Shown: positions 63,798 through 64,000 of the stretch, piece by piece
Position numbering within the stretch: the first letter of the stretch is position 1
Layout of the letters: each line of letters begins with the position of its first letter
From: Phycisphaerales bacterium UBA5793
Lineage (GTDB): Bacteria > Planctomycetota > Phycisphaerae > Phycisphaerales > UBA5793
Direction of reading: 5' to 3'
DNA: 64,000 nucleotides
Assembly (NCBI GenBank): GCA_002418285.1
Contig: DIDT01000049.1
Coordinates: 103,869-167,868, forward strand
Made by a program: the position numbers and the translations under genes
Notes under the pieces: generated by a model
Seen by the model: the letters and a program-made list of their open reading frames with translations, nothing else
Databases searched by the model: none
Told to the model about the DNA's origin: nothing

Positions 63798-64000
63798 TCA
63801 GCGGTACGCTTTGAGGCCGCGCTGATGGCGGCGCTCGTTCAATTCCGCCAGTGCAGGCGGAAAGTCCTTAAGCAGTTTGATGATCTGCGAACTCGTGAGA
63901 TCGAGCAGCAGCGATGCCTTGCTGACATCGTCGCGCGCCGCACTGAGCACGTCGAGGACTTCGGCGAGGATGGCCGGGGCATCCCAGTGCTCGGGGTTGA
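63798..64000 (-). CDS. C-terminal fragment of an unidentified gene (cut by window edge)
   Basis: A frame on the minus strand enters from the right edge and ends at 63798-63800. The visible end reads as a charged helical segment (WDAPAILAEVLDVLSAARDD, SKASLLLDLTSSQIIKLLKD) ending LKAYR. The codon use and absence of interruptions fit a real gene. I cannot identify the family from this piece. Confidence 0.5.
   Translation of the reverse strand, partial: NPEHWDAPAILAEVLDVLSAARDDVSKASLLLDLTSSQIIKLLKDFPPALAELNERRHQRGLKAYR

Overview
The window is high-GC bacterial chromosome and most likely comes from the phylum Planctomycetota, class Phycisphaerae. The evidence is the combination of gene types rather than any single marker. 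There is a PEP-CTERM-type exported protein, two secreted HAF-repeat proteins, an FG-GAP-type secreted protein, a planctomycete-style prepilin-like protein whose N-terminal helix is followed by a CSANMRQLHQAL-type segment, a lysine-rich histone H1-like protein, an N-acetylornithine carbamoyltransferase, and a futalosine-pathway hydrolase. No rRNA, CRISPR array, plasmid or phage module is visible.

Layout. 1-10.8 kb: yidC (cut by the window edge), a metallophosphoesterase, an outer-membrane-like protein, a large zinc-ribbon/adenylate cyclase/ATPase/TPR signalling protein, lpdA and a secreted protein. 11.2-17.5 kb: an arsR-arsM pair, then a tight forward run of argF'-type carbamoyltransferase, an unusual sirtuin, bioA and a glycosyltransferase. 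17.5-21 kb: an RNA and repeat district with a candidate small RNA, the RNase P RNA gene, a dispersed non-coding repeat, and a REP-associated tyrosine transposase bracketed by REP clusters. 21-30 kb: cinA, an FG-GAP protein, then pyrF - solute-binding protein - pyk as a reverse operon, a DUF971-thioesterase pair and a GIY-YIG protein. 30-36.4 kb: a secreted glycoside-hydrolase-like protein, a SNF2 helicase overlapping a SWIM zinc-finger gene, and tRNA-Lys. 36.8-43.4 kb: an HDOD protein, a methyltransferase, two HAF-type secreted proteins (one with a CT microsatellite inside its signal peptide), and the second copy of the dispersed repeat. 43.4-46.1 kb: cmk-plsC, a TIM-barrel protein with a lysine-rich insertion, and a second candidate small RNA. 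46.4-54 kb: gcvH overlapping a two-gene MacB-like ABC transporter, rpsT, a CPBP protease and an EF-G-like GTPase. 54-64 kb: prepilin-like protein, aldo/keto reductase and FAD oxidoreductase, H1-like protein, ferredoxin, prfA-mqnB, HscB-like protein, primary-type sigma factor, UVR-motif and PilZ proteins, a PEP-CTERM protein and a cut gene.

Most genes are housekeeping. The least expected material is non-coding. Two separate loci carry an identical 17-nt C-rich sequence directly before a rho-independent hairpin (17609-17625 on +, 46047-46063 on -), which looks like a small-RNA family with an anti-Shine-Dalgarno-like seed. A roughly 550-bp non-coding element occurs twice in opposite orientations. 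A dinucleotide tract of 20 CT units encodes the hydrophobic core of a signal peptide and could switch its reading frame. The sirtuin at 14.1 kb lacks three of the four zinc cysteines.
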